Shown here: positions 17,366 through 27,589 of the stretch, piece by piece | How the letters are laid out: each line of letters begins with the position of its first letter | Numbering within the stretch: position 1 is the first letter of the stretch | NCBI GenBank assembly: GCA_025358085.1 | Contig: JANYKT010000183.1 | Location: 1-35,549, forward strand | From: Deltaproteobacteria bacterium | GTDB lineage: Bacteria; Myxococcota; Myxococcia; Myxococcales; 40CM-4-68-19 | Direction of reading: 5' to 3' | DNA length: 35,549 nucleotides | Notes under the pieces: model-generated | What the model saw: the letters and a program-made list of their open reading frames with translations, nothing else | The model's database searches: none | Told to the model about the DNA's origin: nothing | Made by a program: the position numbers and the translations under genes

Positions 17366-17403
17366 AAAGCGGGGGTCGCGGCGCTTGCCGCGGCCCCCCT
17401 TTC
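17366..17403 (+). terminator. rho-independent terminator of the phosphoesterase gene
   Basis: GGGGGTCGCGGC (17371-17382) pairs with GCCGCGGCCCCC (17387-17398) around a GCTT loop, followed by CTTT. It begins within 30 bases of the stop codon and separates the lipoprotein gene from the membrane-protein operon. One G-T wobble pair. Confidence 0.85.
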
Positions 17404-17425
17404 ATTGAGAAGGTGCGCGCCTCGA

Positions 17426-17899
17426 ATGCCCCACGTCTTCCTCGACGGATACGCGAAGCCGCTGCTGGTCCTGCACGCGCTCGCGGCCTTCGCCCTGTTC
17501 GGCGCCTGCACGCACCAGGCGGTCATCGGGGTCGGGCTCTTGCGCGGGCGCTTGCATCTGGGACGCCAGGCGCGGATCTACGCGCAGCTGATCGGCGCGC
17601 TGTTCGTCGTTGCGTTCGGCGTCGGCTTATTGATGTATCCGCACTATCGCTATCATGTCCGCGGGCTCTTCCTCGACCGCTACGAGCCCTGGGCGTCGAA
17701 CCTCTTCGATATGAAAGAAAACCTGCTCGCGCTCGCGCTGCCGTTCGCGCTCTGCCTCTTCGCGATCGGCCGCCGCTTCGACCCGCGCGAAGAGCCGGTG
17801 CTGATCCCGTTCTTTGCTTTTGCCTCGCTTGCGCTCTGGGCGCTGGTCACTTTCGGCGTGATCTCGGGCCTGGTGATCACCAGCGTGCGGGGCGTCTGA
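17426..17899 (+). CDS. four-helix membrane protein of the radical SAM operon
   Basis: 157 residues, no family recognised. Four hydrophobic helices are seen (about 13-38, 52-71, 97-115, 126-150). His17 and His30 lie in or near helix 1, and a loop with HYRYHVRG and a basic/acidic stretch (residues 73-99) joins helices 2 and 3. The buried His residues could bind haem or metal, but nothing proves this. First gene of a tightly packed five-gene run that ends with a radical SAM/SPASM enzyme; the next gene starts 3 bases after its stop. The ATG at 17426 was preferred over an in-frame TTG at 17405. It starts just after a strong terminator, so the operon promoter must be very close or inside the first codons. 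Confidence 0.75.
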   Translation: MPHVFLDGYAKPLLVLHALAAFALFGACTHQAVIGVGLLRGRLHLGRQARIYAQLIGALFVVAFGVGLLMYPHYRYHVRGLFLDRYEPWASNLFDMKENLLALALPFALCLFAIGRRFDPREEPVLIPFFAFASLALWALVTFGVISGLVITSVRGV

Positions 17900-17902
17900 A
17901 GA

Positions 17903-18289
17903 ATGCAGAAATCGCTCGCCCGCGCCGTCCCACCGCTCTGCGGCGCTGCCGCCTATCTCGCGGCGTGGTTCCTCTCCACGGCGCTGCCGACGCGGCTGCT
18001 CTGGCATTTGCCGGTGGAGCATCGCTTCACCTTCGAGGTCCACCCGCTCACGTTGGGGGCCGACTTCTACGGCCGGTTGGTGCTCTGCCTCGGCGTGGGC
18101 GCCCTGGCCGCCACCGCTGCGGCGGTTTCCATCAAGCTCCGGAAGTTCGAGCTGCGCGCAAGCTGGCTCCGCGCGCTGCTCATCTGGACCTTCGGCCTCT
18201 TGCTCTTCACCTCGGGCATGTACCTCAACATCCTCGCCTCGCGCCGCCCCATCGCCGCGCCGCTGCCGCCCGGTTATGTGGCCCGCTAG
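17903..18289 (+). CDS. three-helix membrane protein of the radical SAM operon
   Basis: 128 residues. Hydrophobic helices at about 8-29, 57-78 and 88-109; a loop with HLPVEHRFTFEVHP (35-48) holds three His and lies between helices 1 and 2. No known family. It starts 3 bases after the previous stop, and its last 14 bases overlap the next gene, so the three membrane genes are translationally linked. Confidence 0.72.
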   Translation: MQKSLARAVPPLCGAAAYLAAWFLSTALPTRLLWHLPVEHRFTFEVHPLTLGADFYGRLVLCLGVGALAATAAAVSIKLRKFELRASWLRALLIWTFGLLLFTSGMYLNILASRRPIAAPLPPGYVAR

Positions 18290-19085
18290 CCTGCTGGCGG
18301 TACTGGTGGTTTCAGCCACCGCGGCCCCCGTAGCCGCGGCGGCTCCCGGGTTCGACGACATCGTCTCCGCCGTCACCGCGCAGAACCACGACGACTCGTG
18401 CGCGGCGATGCAGGGCTGGCTCAGCGCGCACGCGAGCGATCCGCGGGCGGCACAGGGTCTGGTGTGGATGGCGCGGCTGCGGACCACCGACCGCCACTAC
18501 GCCCAGGCACGCGCGCTCCTTTTGCAGGCCCTGCGCGAACCGCCGCAGGCCGAGTGGCAGCTGCACGCAAAGAAAGCGCTGGGCGATCTCGATCTCGAGA
18601 GCCACCGATTCGCGCCCGCCATTGCGGCCTTCGACGAGCTTGCCAAGAGCCCGCTTCCGCTCTGGCGCTACGTCGGCAGCAACGCCGCGGAGAACGCGCG
18701 CGGCGAGCAGTCGCGCTTCCGCATCATGCTGGGGCTCCTGGCCGCGCTGCTCCTGCTCTGGGTCTTTCGCGTGCGCGCGCTGCGCCCGCTCTTCCCGCCC
18801 CCGATGGAGCTTGTCTACGCGCTGCCGGTGCTGCTTTTGGTGGTGCTGGCCGCCGGGTCGCAGGAAGAGCCCGAGGCGCACGCGCTGGTCACGTTGGGGG
18901 CCGGCTCGGCGGTGTTGCTCTGGCTGAACGGCGCCTGGGCTCGCGCGCAAAAGCCGCGGGGCCGCGCGCGGTGGGCATACCTGCTCGTCGGCGCGCTGCA
19001 GGCGGGCGCCATGCTCTACTGCGCCATGATCGGCAATGGACTCTGGGAGAAGTTGAAGGACACCATCGCGATTGGAGCCGAGTGA
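18276..19085 (+). CDS. TPR-like and four-helix membrane protein of the radical SAM operon
   Basis: 269 residues. An N-terminal signal peptide or anchor (1-23) is followed by an alpha-helical, TPR-like region (about 27-135; Ala-rich paired helices with WMARLR, YAQARALLLQAL and FAPAIAAFDEL). Four membrane helices follow (about 149-168, 177-194, 203-221, 231-251). TPR regions bind partner proteins, so this could be the docking part of a membrane complex made with the two preceding proteins. Family not recognised. It overlaps the previous gene by 14 bases and touches the next start (TGATG). Confidence 0.75.
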   Translation: MWPASLLAVLVVSATAAPVAAAAPGFDDIVSAVTAQNHDDSCAAMQGWLSAHASDPRAAQGLVWMARLRTTDRHYAQARALLLQALREPPQAEWQLHAKKALGDLDLESHRFAPAIAAFDELAKSPLPLWRYVGSNAAENARGEQSRFRIMLGLLAALLLLWVFRVRALRPLFPPPMELVYALPVLLLVVLAAGSQEEPEAHALVTLGAGSAVLLWLNGAWARAQKPRGRARWAYLLVGALQAGAMLYCAMIGNGLWEKLKDTIAIGAE

Positions 19086-19300
19086 TGCACAAGGATCTGG
19101 ACGGCAGGCCGCGCGTGCTCGGCATCCGCTTCGGCGTCAATCCGAACTCGAGCTCGCTGGGCGTCGATGTGACTTACCTGCTCTTCGGCGGAACGCTCGC
19201 GGTCATCGCCTCGATGGCCATCGGCGCGTGGCTGCGGACCCTGCGCAGCTCGGCGCAGGAGTACGGCGCACCGCCGCCGCCGCCCGAAAGCCAGCCTTGA
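19085..19300 (+). CDS. 71-residue single-helix protein upstream of radical SAM enzyme
   Basis: 71 residues. The N-terminal part (1-29) is polar and holds FGVNPNSSSLG; one membrane helix follows (about 30-50); the tail is polar and ends in a Pro run with QEYGAPPPPPE. It starts in a TGATG overlap with the previous stop, and its own stop overlaps the TTG start of the radical SAM gene (TTGA). A short protein translationally coupled to a SPASM maturase is the usual layout of a modified peptide and its enzyme, so it is a candidate substrate, although it has no Cys and no Gly-Gly leader site. It could instead be a structural subunit of the membrane complex. Confidence 0.75.
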   Translation: MHKDLDGRPRVLGIRFGVNPNSSSLGVDVTYLLFGGTLAVIASMAIGAWLRTLRSSAQEYGAPPPPPESQP

Positions 19301-20478
19301 AAGTTCGCGCCGAATGGTTTGGCGGCATCGTCTCGCTCGAGCGGCCGCGGGCGCTGGTGTCGATCAACCGCGCCATGATGCGGCTGCTCGGATTCGCGGA
19401 CAGCGCTCGCTGGCGCGGCCCCGAGACTGACCAGCTCTCGGCCCCCACCGAGGTCCACGTCGTCCTCTCCAAGCGTTGCAGCGCGGGCTGCACCAGCTGC
19501 TACGTCGACGCCACTCCGCAAGGCGCGGCGCTGTCGCTGCAGGATGCGAAGGCCGCGCTCGACCGGCTCGCCGCGCACGGCGTCTTCCATGTCGCGCTCG
19601 GTGGCGGCGAGGCCATGGACCTCGACTATCTCTTCGAGGTGGCCGACCACGCGCGCTCGGTAGGCATCCTCCCCAACCTGACCACCGCGGGGCTCAACAT
19701 GACGCCCGCGCTGGCCCGGCGCTGCCGTGTCTTCGGCCAGATCAATGTCAGCGTCGACGGCGTCGGCGAGCGCTATCGCGAGGCCCGCGGCTTCGACGGC
19801 TTCGCGCTGGCGGAGAAGGCGCTCCGGCTCTTGCGCAAGGAGAAGCGCGAGGTCGGCATCAATACGGTGGTCTCGCGCAGCTCGTACCCGCACCTGGGCG
19901 AGATCGTGGCGCTGGCGAAGCGGCTGCGGCTCAACGAAGTGGAGCTCTTGCGCTTCAAGCCCTCGGGCCGCGGGGCCGCGAATTTCGAGAGCGAGGACCT
20001 CACGCCCGAGCAGGCGCGCGGCATCTTCCCCAAGGCGCAATGGCTCACCGTGCGGCACCGCATGCGGGTCAAGCTGGACTGCTCGTTCGCGCCCATGGTC
20101 TTCTGGCATCGCCCGCGCCGCTGGGTGGCGAAGTTCTTCGGGGTGGTCGGCTGCGAGGGAGGCAACCTGCTTGCCTCGGTACTACCCGACGGGTCCATCA
20201 CCGGCTGCTCGTTCGGCGGCCCGGACGAAGGCAGCATCCTTGATCCGGCGGCCACGCGGCGCGCGTTCGAGAGCGGCTTCTCGGCGTTCCGCAGCTATGT
20301 CGCGCGCGCTCCCGAGCCCTGCAATACCTGCGACTACCTGGCCCTGTGCAAGGGCGGCTGCCGGGTGGTGGCGAAGGCCAAGGGAGACTGGTGGCAGCCC
20401 GACCCGGGCTGTCCCCGCGTAATGGAATGGCGCGCGACGCAGCCGGTGCGCCGCTCGCCGTTCAAAATCCTCTCTTAG
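19297..20478 (+). CDS. radical SAM/SPASM domain protein
   Basis: 393 residues from a TTG start. The radical SAM 4Fe-4S motif is C61-x3-C65-x2-C68, and GGGE at 102-105 is the SAM-binding segment of the barrel. The C-terminal SPASM region has many Cys: C286, C304, C342, C345, C351, C355 and C372. The CNTC...CKGGC pattern is typical of proteins that carry auxiliary iron-sulfur clusters. Such enzymes modify peptides or proteins, for example by cross-linking side chains or in cofactor synthesis (PqqE, sactionine and mycofactocin maturases). The four upstream genes are linked by overlaps or a 3-base gap; the immediate neighbour encodes a 71-residue protein. No radical SAM substrate class is recognised, and there is no RiPP recognition element I can identify at the N-terminus. 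A TTG start in a 4-base overlap fits translational coupling. Confidence 0.9.
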   Translation: MKVRAEWFGGIVSLERPRALVSINRAMMRLLGFADSARWRGPETDQLSAPTEVHVVLSKRCSAGCTSCYVDATPQGAALSLQDAKAALDRLAAHGVFHVALGGGEAMDLDYLFEVADHARSVGILPNLTTAGLNMTPALARRCRVFGQINVSVDGVGERYREARGFDGFALAEKALRLLRKEKREVGINTVVSRSSYPHLGEIVALAKRLRLNEVELLRFKPSGRGAANFESEDLTPEQARGIFPKAQWLTVRHRMRVKLDCSFAPMVFWHRPRRWVAKFFGVVGCEGGNLLASVLPDGSITGCSFGGPDEGSILDPAATRRAFESGFSAFRSYVARAPEPCNTCDYLALCKGGCRVVAKAKGDWWQPDPGCPRVMEWRATQPVRRSPFKILS

Positions 20479-20950
20479 TCAGCAGATGAGCGAGCCCCCG
20501 CCTGGAGGGGATCAATGCGGAGGCTTCGCTACGCGGGACGGCGACAGTCTCGGCGCACCTCCGGCCGCGAGGGTCCTTGAATGTGCGGCGGCCTCCATCG
20601 CGTTCGGAGACGGCGCGCTTCATCGAATCCGGAATAGGACGCGATGTAGATCCGTCCGCATTATTCGCGGGCTCGGTCCGCGATTTCCGTCCCGTCGCGA
20701 ACCGCTCTTTCTTGACCTCTTGAATCAGCAGGTGGACCGCCCTTTCAATGACTGCCGCCAGGTCTCCGTCGGGCAGCCGTGCCAAAGGGTCTTGCGCCTG
20801 GCGCAGCTTGTCGCGAAGCGCGCGCGTGCCGGCAAACTGAAACTTGAAGGTATCGGCGGTGAGCGGCGCGATCATAGGCCGGTGCTCCTCCGGCCGCCGC
20901 GCACTTTCCCGAGCGAAGCACAAGAAGGTCGGCAAAGATGGGGGAACCAC
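20462..20950 (-). pseudogene. HNH endonuclease remnant
   Basis: The segment at about 20546-20899 on the minus strand encodes RRPEEHRP, then TADTFKFQFAG, a KLRQAQD helix and SERDGG...RRCAET. I recognise this as the linker and start of the HNH domain of DUF222/HNH-type endonucleases common in myxobacterial genomes. Both ends are missing: the N-terminal half is replaced by unrelated codons, and the frame breaks just after CAET, before the catalytic His residues. The first zinc Cys position is Arg (GGRRTF). It overlaps the end of the radical SAM gene by 17 bases. No product is expected. Confidence 0.7.
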
Positions 20951-23439
<2,489 letters not shown>

Positions 23440-23450
23440 GAATCAATCAG

Positions 23451-23487
23451 CTGGCGGCGGCGCTGGAAACCTCGGCGCCGCCGCCGG
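23451..23487. terminator. hairpin between convergent catalase and CIA30 genes
   Basis: GGCGGCGGCGC (23453-23463) pairs perfectly with 23475-23485 around an 11-base loop, extendable by two pairs (one wobble). It lies in the 53-base gap between two convergent genes and could end transcription both ways, though neither side has a good T run. Confidence 0.5.
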
Positions 23488-23492
23488 TCGTC

Positions 23493-23981
23493 TCAATACG
23501 CCGCTGCCGCGATCGTGGAGAGCTCAAGTCGAAACACGCCCGCCTGCCTGTCCGAGATCAAAACCCCCAAGCTGGTCACGTGCGCAGGGTTAAGAGTTCC
23601 CGGTGCGACCCGGCCGCGGAATCGCGGGACGAAGGCCGCGAAAGCCAGTCGCGCAGTCTGCCAGATTGCAGATTGGGTCTCGAAGCTGGCCTGATACACG
23701 ACGCCGTCGAAATCGGCGGAAGAGCGCAAGTTGAACTTGGTACGTTTTCCATCGCCGCGTAGCCGCAGCTCGATCACGTCAAAGGCAGAGAGATCGACAG
23801 GTTGGTCGCGCCTGCGCACGGACGCAAAGCCGCCGTCTCTCTCGAGCGAAAGCCTGCCGGCAAAGACTCCGACCCCGTCGCCGGTGAACATGGCGCTTGC
23901 CGACTGTCCTCCCATGACGACGTCATCGATCGACTGCCATCTCCCAGGCTCAGCGCGATCGTTGAAATCGGCGAGCAGCAT
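23493..23981 (-). CDS. CIA30-family protein
   Basis: 162 residues, no signal peptide. The N-terminal FNDRAEPGRWQSIDDVVMGG and the later beta strands (FAGRLSLERDGGFASVR, IELRLRGDGKRTKFNLR) match the CIA30/NDUFAF1-like galactose-binding-type fold. The mitochondrial member helps assemble respiratory complex I; bacterial members have no firm role. The ATG at 23981 is 26 bases from the divergent DUF2071 start, and a GGAG site precedes it. A longer in-frame extension upstream would run into the divergent gene and was rejected. Confidence 0.85.
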   Translation of the reverse strand: MLLADFNDRAEPGRWQSIDDVVMGGQSASAMFTGDGVGVFAGRLSLERDGGFASVRRRDQPVDLSAFDVIELRLRGDGKRTKFNLRSSADFDGVVYQASFETQSAIWQTARLAFAAFVPRFRGRVAPGTLNPAHVTSLGVLISDRQAGVFRLELSTIAAAAY

Positions 23982-24007
23982 TCTTGTCGGCTCCAGAGGA
24001 CCAGTGT

Positions 24008-24769
24008 ATGGCACGACCTCGGATGGATCGCCTCTCCCCCACCCAACGGCCGCCCGATCGAGCGGCGGGCTTTCAACGCTGGCGCAACCTTCTTTTCCTG
24101 CACTGGGAAATGCCCGCGGACGCACTTCAGCGCCTGGTCCCGCCGAAGCTGAGCATCGACACCTTTGAGGGGCGTGCCTATGTCGGCCTGGTTCCTTTCA
24201 CGATGCGGGATGTCAGCCCATGGTGGTCGCCGAGCGTTCCCGGCCTCTCCAACTTTCACGAGGTCAACGTCCGCACCTATGTCCACAAAGGCGGAGAACG
24301 GCCGGGGGTCTGGTTCTTCAGCCTCGACGCGGCGAACTCCATCGCAGTGCTCGCGGCGCGTGCCGGCTGGCACCTGCCCTACCACCGCGCCGCGATGAAG
24401 TGTCATATCGATAATCAATCCGTTGAATACACGAGCCGACGCCTCTGGCCTGGGCCGAAGCCAGCCGCACTCGCAGTGAAGTATCAGTTTGGAGAAGGCC
24501 TGGGACCCGCCGCGGCTGGCTCATTCGAGCATTTTCTTGCCGAGCGGTATCTCCTGTATGCGAGGACGCCAGGGGGCCTCGCGCTCGGGCAGGTCCATCA
24601 CGCGCCATACCCGCTTCGACGTGCAGAGGTCACCGACCTGTCCGAGAGCCTGGTCAGCGCAGCCGGTCTCCCCGCGCCGAAGGGCCCGCCGCACGTGCTC
24701 TATAGCCCCGGGGTGGACGTGGACGTGTTCACGCTGCGGAGCACGCAGCCCGGGCTGGTCGCCGGTTGA
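24008..24769 (+). CDS. DUF2071 (YqjF-like) protein
   Basis: 253 residues, cytoplasmic. The pattern RNLLFLHWEMPADALQRLVP near the N-terminus and GLVPFTMRDV, NFHEVNVRTYV and the later YLLYAR segment are typical of DUF2071, a family distantly related in fold to acetoacetate decarboxylase; its reaction is unknown. GAGGA 8 bases before ATG 24008 favours this start over a TTG at 23984 that would overlap the divergent promoter. It shares a 26-base divergent region with the CIA30 gene and is followed by a terminator. Confidence 0.85.
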   Translation: MARPRMDRLSPTQRPPDRAAGFQRWRNLLFLHWEMPADALQRLVPPKLSIDTFEGRAYVGLVPFTMRDVSPWWSPSVPGLSNFHEVNVRTYVHKGGERPGVWFFSLDAANSIAVLAARAGWHLPYHRAAMKCHIDNQSVEYTSRRLWPGPKPAALAVKYQFGEGLGPAAAGSFEHFLAERYLLYARTPGGLALGQVHHAPYPLRRAEVTDLSESLVSAAGLPAPKGPPHVLYSPGVDVDVFTLRSTQPGLVAG

Positions 24770-24783
24770 ATCAAGTCTGACAA

Positions 24784-24819
24784 AAGGAAGGAGCCCGGGG
24801 AATGCCCCCGGCCCCTTTT
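24784..24819 (+). terminator. terminator after the DUF2071 gene
   Basis: GGAGCCCGGGG pairs with CCCCCGGCCCC around AATG with two mismatches; the flanking A run and TTTT extend the stem and give the T tail. It is 14 bases after the stop and lies between convergent genes, so it may also serve the DUF4091 gene. Confidence 0.75.
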
Positions 24820-24853
24820 CTAGCCGCTCATCAATGGCACTCCTGGTCGCCGG

Positions 24854-26788
24854 CTAATTGCCGATCAGCGCGGCAAGTTTCTGCCGTGCGTCCTCGATCG
24901 CCGCCGGTGTCGCGTTGGATTGATAGGTCCTTGCGAAGACACTGCGCGCGATGGCAGCGGCCTCGGCTCCGTGACCGGCATTCCTGGCGAGGACCATCAG
25001 CTCATAGTCCTGCTCGCCGTCGCGAATGCCCTTCATGCGCAAGGATTCCACCGGGATCTCAGTCTGCCCGCCAATTTTCTGCGGCGTGCCGGGATAGAAC
25101 AGGTTGCCGTCACCCCAGCCGCCGTATTCGTCCTGATTCACCCACGGGTCGCCTTTGCTATAGGCGTAGGTCGTCTCGAAATAGAACATACCCGAGAGCC
25201 CATATTCGAAGGAAAGCCATTCCTGCGCGCGATACCTGCTTCCGTCGGTATCAACCTGCATGGTCGGCCAGCCGGTAAAGTAGTTGCGTCCCCAGTCGTC
25301 GGTGGGCCGGGTACAGCCGTGGGTCATGCAGCTCTGGTACCACCAGACGGTGTTGCCATAGTTGCCGCGCTGCGAGCCTTCATAGGTCCCGCCGTCGTCG
25401 GCCTTGTCTTCCATCCAGTTGACGATGGGCGCGTAAAGGTCAATTCCCTCGAGCCCGTTCTGCTGACCGCGCGTAATGGAGGTCGTAACCAGATTGGGAA
25501 TCCACGGATCACCCTGCTTCAGCGCCTGCACGCGCGGATTGATATCGGAGAAGGCGCACTTGATGGGCGGCTCGTCACAGGGGAAGTTGTAGAGCACGGA
25601 GAACCAGCCGCGATCGCGGAAGTGCTGGCCCCAGGCACGCGCCGCCGCCGCGGCGGTGTTGTTGGCGCCGGGCGTGACGACGCGGACCGAAGTCAGGCGC
25701 GCGCCAGGCAGGCGGGTCTCTGCGGTGCCGTCGAGGAATGGACCCACCGTGGCGTCGAACTCGGGCCAGGTCGTGCGGCCGTCATCGAGCACTGGCGAGC
25801 CGAGCTCGGGCTGGTCAATGCTGAAACGGTTGTCGAGCGCCGCAGTCACATAACGATTGCGTAGCCTGGTCTCGCTCGCGACATTTCCGCAGCTGCCATC
25901 ACCGTGACCTAGGCAGGGTCCATTCCAGGTCATTCCAAAGGCTGTGCGCAGCGTCGCGGTGGAGGGGATGGCGAAGTTCCACACTTTGAGTGTGACGGGC
26001 ACCGACGACCAGATATCGCCGCTGATCTGCACTGAGCCGCTGTACGTGCCGGCCGGAGTATTTTGCGGGATGTGAACGTCGACCAGAACCGCACGGCTCT
26101 CCCCGCCCGGAACCGAGAAGGGAAAGGCATTGCGCTTCTCGCCGACGAAGGAGTCCACATCGGGGACCAGTGCGTCCGGCCATTGGCCGCTGGCTCCATC
26201 GCCGCCGGTGGGCGACCAGACGTTGGTGAGGACCTCGCGGTAGAGGACGATATCGCGCCCGCCGATCTGGTGGCCATAGCCGTCGGACAGCCCGGGCAAG
26301 GACATGCTCAGATCGCCCGCGGCGCCGGTGACCACCACCTGGAAAGATTGAAACTCGTTCTTCGCGCCGGAGAGTTGGGCGTTGCTGCGAGCGTCCGCGG
26401 GCTTCTGGATCCCGGGCCGGATCTTGGTGGTAGGCGGCGCAACCCAGACACGGCTCTCCGCGGCGAGAGCGGGGGAGGCGGAGCCGGAGTCCGCGGCGGG
26501 GCCGGCAGCGGAGCCGGAGTCTGCGGCGGGGGCGGCAGCTGAGCCGGCGTCCGCGGCGGGAGCGGCAGCGGAGCCGGCGTCCGCGGCGGGGGCGGCGGCG
26601 GAGCCGGCGTCCGCGGCGGGGGCAGCGGATCCGGAGTCTGTGGGCGCGGCCGGGGCTGGTACGGGCGGCGGTGCTTTGGCGCCCACAGGGAAAGAACCGC
26701 CGCACGCGGCGAGCGCGCAGGCGAGGAGTCCCGGGATGAACTTGAATCCAGCGTTCGTTGGAGCATTGCTGCACTTGCACTGCGACAT
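24854..26788 (-). CDS. DUF4091 lipoprotein
   Basis: 644 residues. A lipoprotein signal ends in LAAC (Cys29). Residues 51-108 are a repeat of about ten residues (SAAAPAADAG type) forming a low-complexity stalk. The rest (about 112-640) is a beta-rich N-terminal domain followed by a TIM-barrel-like region with glycoside-hydrolase-type features and the C-terminal DUF4091 signature LRMKGIRDGEQDYELMVLAR (about 588-607). Proteins of this family are surface glycan-related and often act with carbohydrate-degrading enzymes, but the reaction is not established. GAAAGG precedes the ATG at 26788. It stands alone, with no carbohydrate operon beside it. Confidence 0.88.
   Translation of the reverse strand: MSQCKCSNAPTNAGFKFIPGLLACALAACGGSFPVGAKAPPPVPAPAAPTDSGSAAPAADAGSAAAPAADAGSAAAPAADAGSAAAPAADSGSAAGPAADSGSASPALAAESRVWVAPPTTKIRPGIQKPADARSNAQLSGAKNEFQSFQVVVTGAAGDLSMSLPGLSDGYGHQIGGRDIVLYREVLTNVWSPTGGDGASGQWPDALVPDVDSFVGEKRNAFPFSVPGGESRAVLVDVHIPQNTPAGTYSGSVQISGDIWSSVPVTLKVWNFAIPSTATLRTAFGMTWNGPCLGHGDGSCGNVASETRLRNRYVTAALDNRFSIDQPELGSPVLDDGRTTWPEFDATVGPFLDGTAETRLPGARLTSVRVVTPGANNTAAAAARAWGQHFRDRGWFSVLYNFPCDEPPIKCAFSDINPRVQALKQGDPWIPNLVTTSITRGQQNGLEGIDLYAPIVNWMEDKADDGGTYEGSQRGNYGNTVWWYQSCMTHGCTRPTDDWGRNYFTGWPTMQVDTDGSRYRAQEWLSFEYGLSGMFYFETTYAYSKGDPWVNQDEYGGWGDGNLFYPGTPQKIGGQTEIPVESLRMKGIRDGEQDYELMVLARNAGHGAEAAAIARSVFARTYQSNATPAAIEDARQKLAALIGN
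26481..26640. repeat. 30-bp tandem repeat in DUF4091 gene
   Basis: About five copies of a 30-bp unit (starts at 26481, 26511, 26541, 26571 and 26601) plus a partial sixth, differing by a few bases, encode the Ala/Pro/Asp/Ser stalk. The unit is a multiple of three, so copy-number change would keep the frame. Confidence 0.9.
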
Positions 26789-27589
26789 TGAAACCTTTCG
26801 AGCAAGGGACGCGGACAGGCCGCGCCGTGGTGAGTGCCCGAGGAACGATGCTCGGGCGCGATGCCTTCCCCGGAAATTCGCGAGCGCAATGCGGAAGAGC
26901 GCGTGCTAACGCATTGGCGGGCGCGCTCTCTGTTGGGAACCGAGCGGCGGTGGTCTTGCTGGCGGGCGGCAGTTTGCAGCGTCTGACGCGGCGGGATGCG
27001 CGACAGTGAACAGGCGGGGGCTGCCGTGTTGTAGGGCGAGGAGACGTCCTCCCGATCGGTAAAGTATTTTGGATTTTTTCTGCGGACGGGGGGTACGGAC
27101 CCTCTCCTGCGCTCAAGACTTCTTGCGGGTCCGAACCTACGTGCTGGATGGCCGCACTTTCACCGCGCCGATTCCGCTCGGTTCGCTGCGGCAGCGCTGG
27201 TGCGGGTCCCCCTGCTGAACTCGTACGGAAAGCGCTGACTTCGAGACGTGAAGTTGTGTCGAGTTCCCCCTGTGACCGTTCTCAGGGCGGAGCACGGGCG
27301 ACCCACCTCCCCGCAACGGATCGCTGGTGGCGAATGCCTACGCGCGACTGTGTCCGCGCCGAGGAACGCGGCGAGGTCGCCCATCGTTGCGTGGGCTGAG
27401 CGCCGCGACTCCCGAACTCGTCGGTGCTCGCTCGCCGGAGGCGCGAGTTCGTGGATAGAGACTCACTGGAGTTCCCCGCCCTGTGCTGGCCGCTGCTGCG
27501 CGAACTTGAAGCGGGGCGTGTCGCTTACGGCTTTCAGTGGTCGCCGAAGCGATTGACTCAATCGATGCAGGAAGTGAATTTCACTTCAT
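26789..27589. other. non-coding or degenerate region
   Basis: About 800 bases with no gene I can support. Several short frames on both strands have arginine/serine-rich, unnatural products. A T-rich stretch lies at 27060-27080. The part next to the DUF4091 start should carry its promoter. The motif GAGTTCCCC occurs twice (near 27262 and 27471), perhaps decayed mobile DNA. Confidence 0.5.
27571..27587. repeat. short palindrome just past the transposase stop
   Basis: GAAGTGA, three bases, TCACTTC: a 7-bp perfect dyad starting three bases past the stop of the minus-strand transposase gene. It may be a REP-like or element-end hairpin, or a weak terminator. Confidence 0.4.

Noticed and set aside
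26481-26640. CRISPR array
   Set aside because: Units are contiguous without spacers and are coding.
26382-26909. Plus-strand repeat-rich frame opposite the DUF4091 stalk
   Set aside because: It is the mirror of the 30-bp repeats in the real lipoprotein gene.
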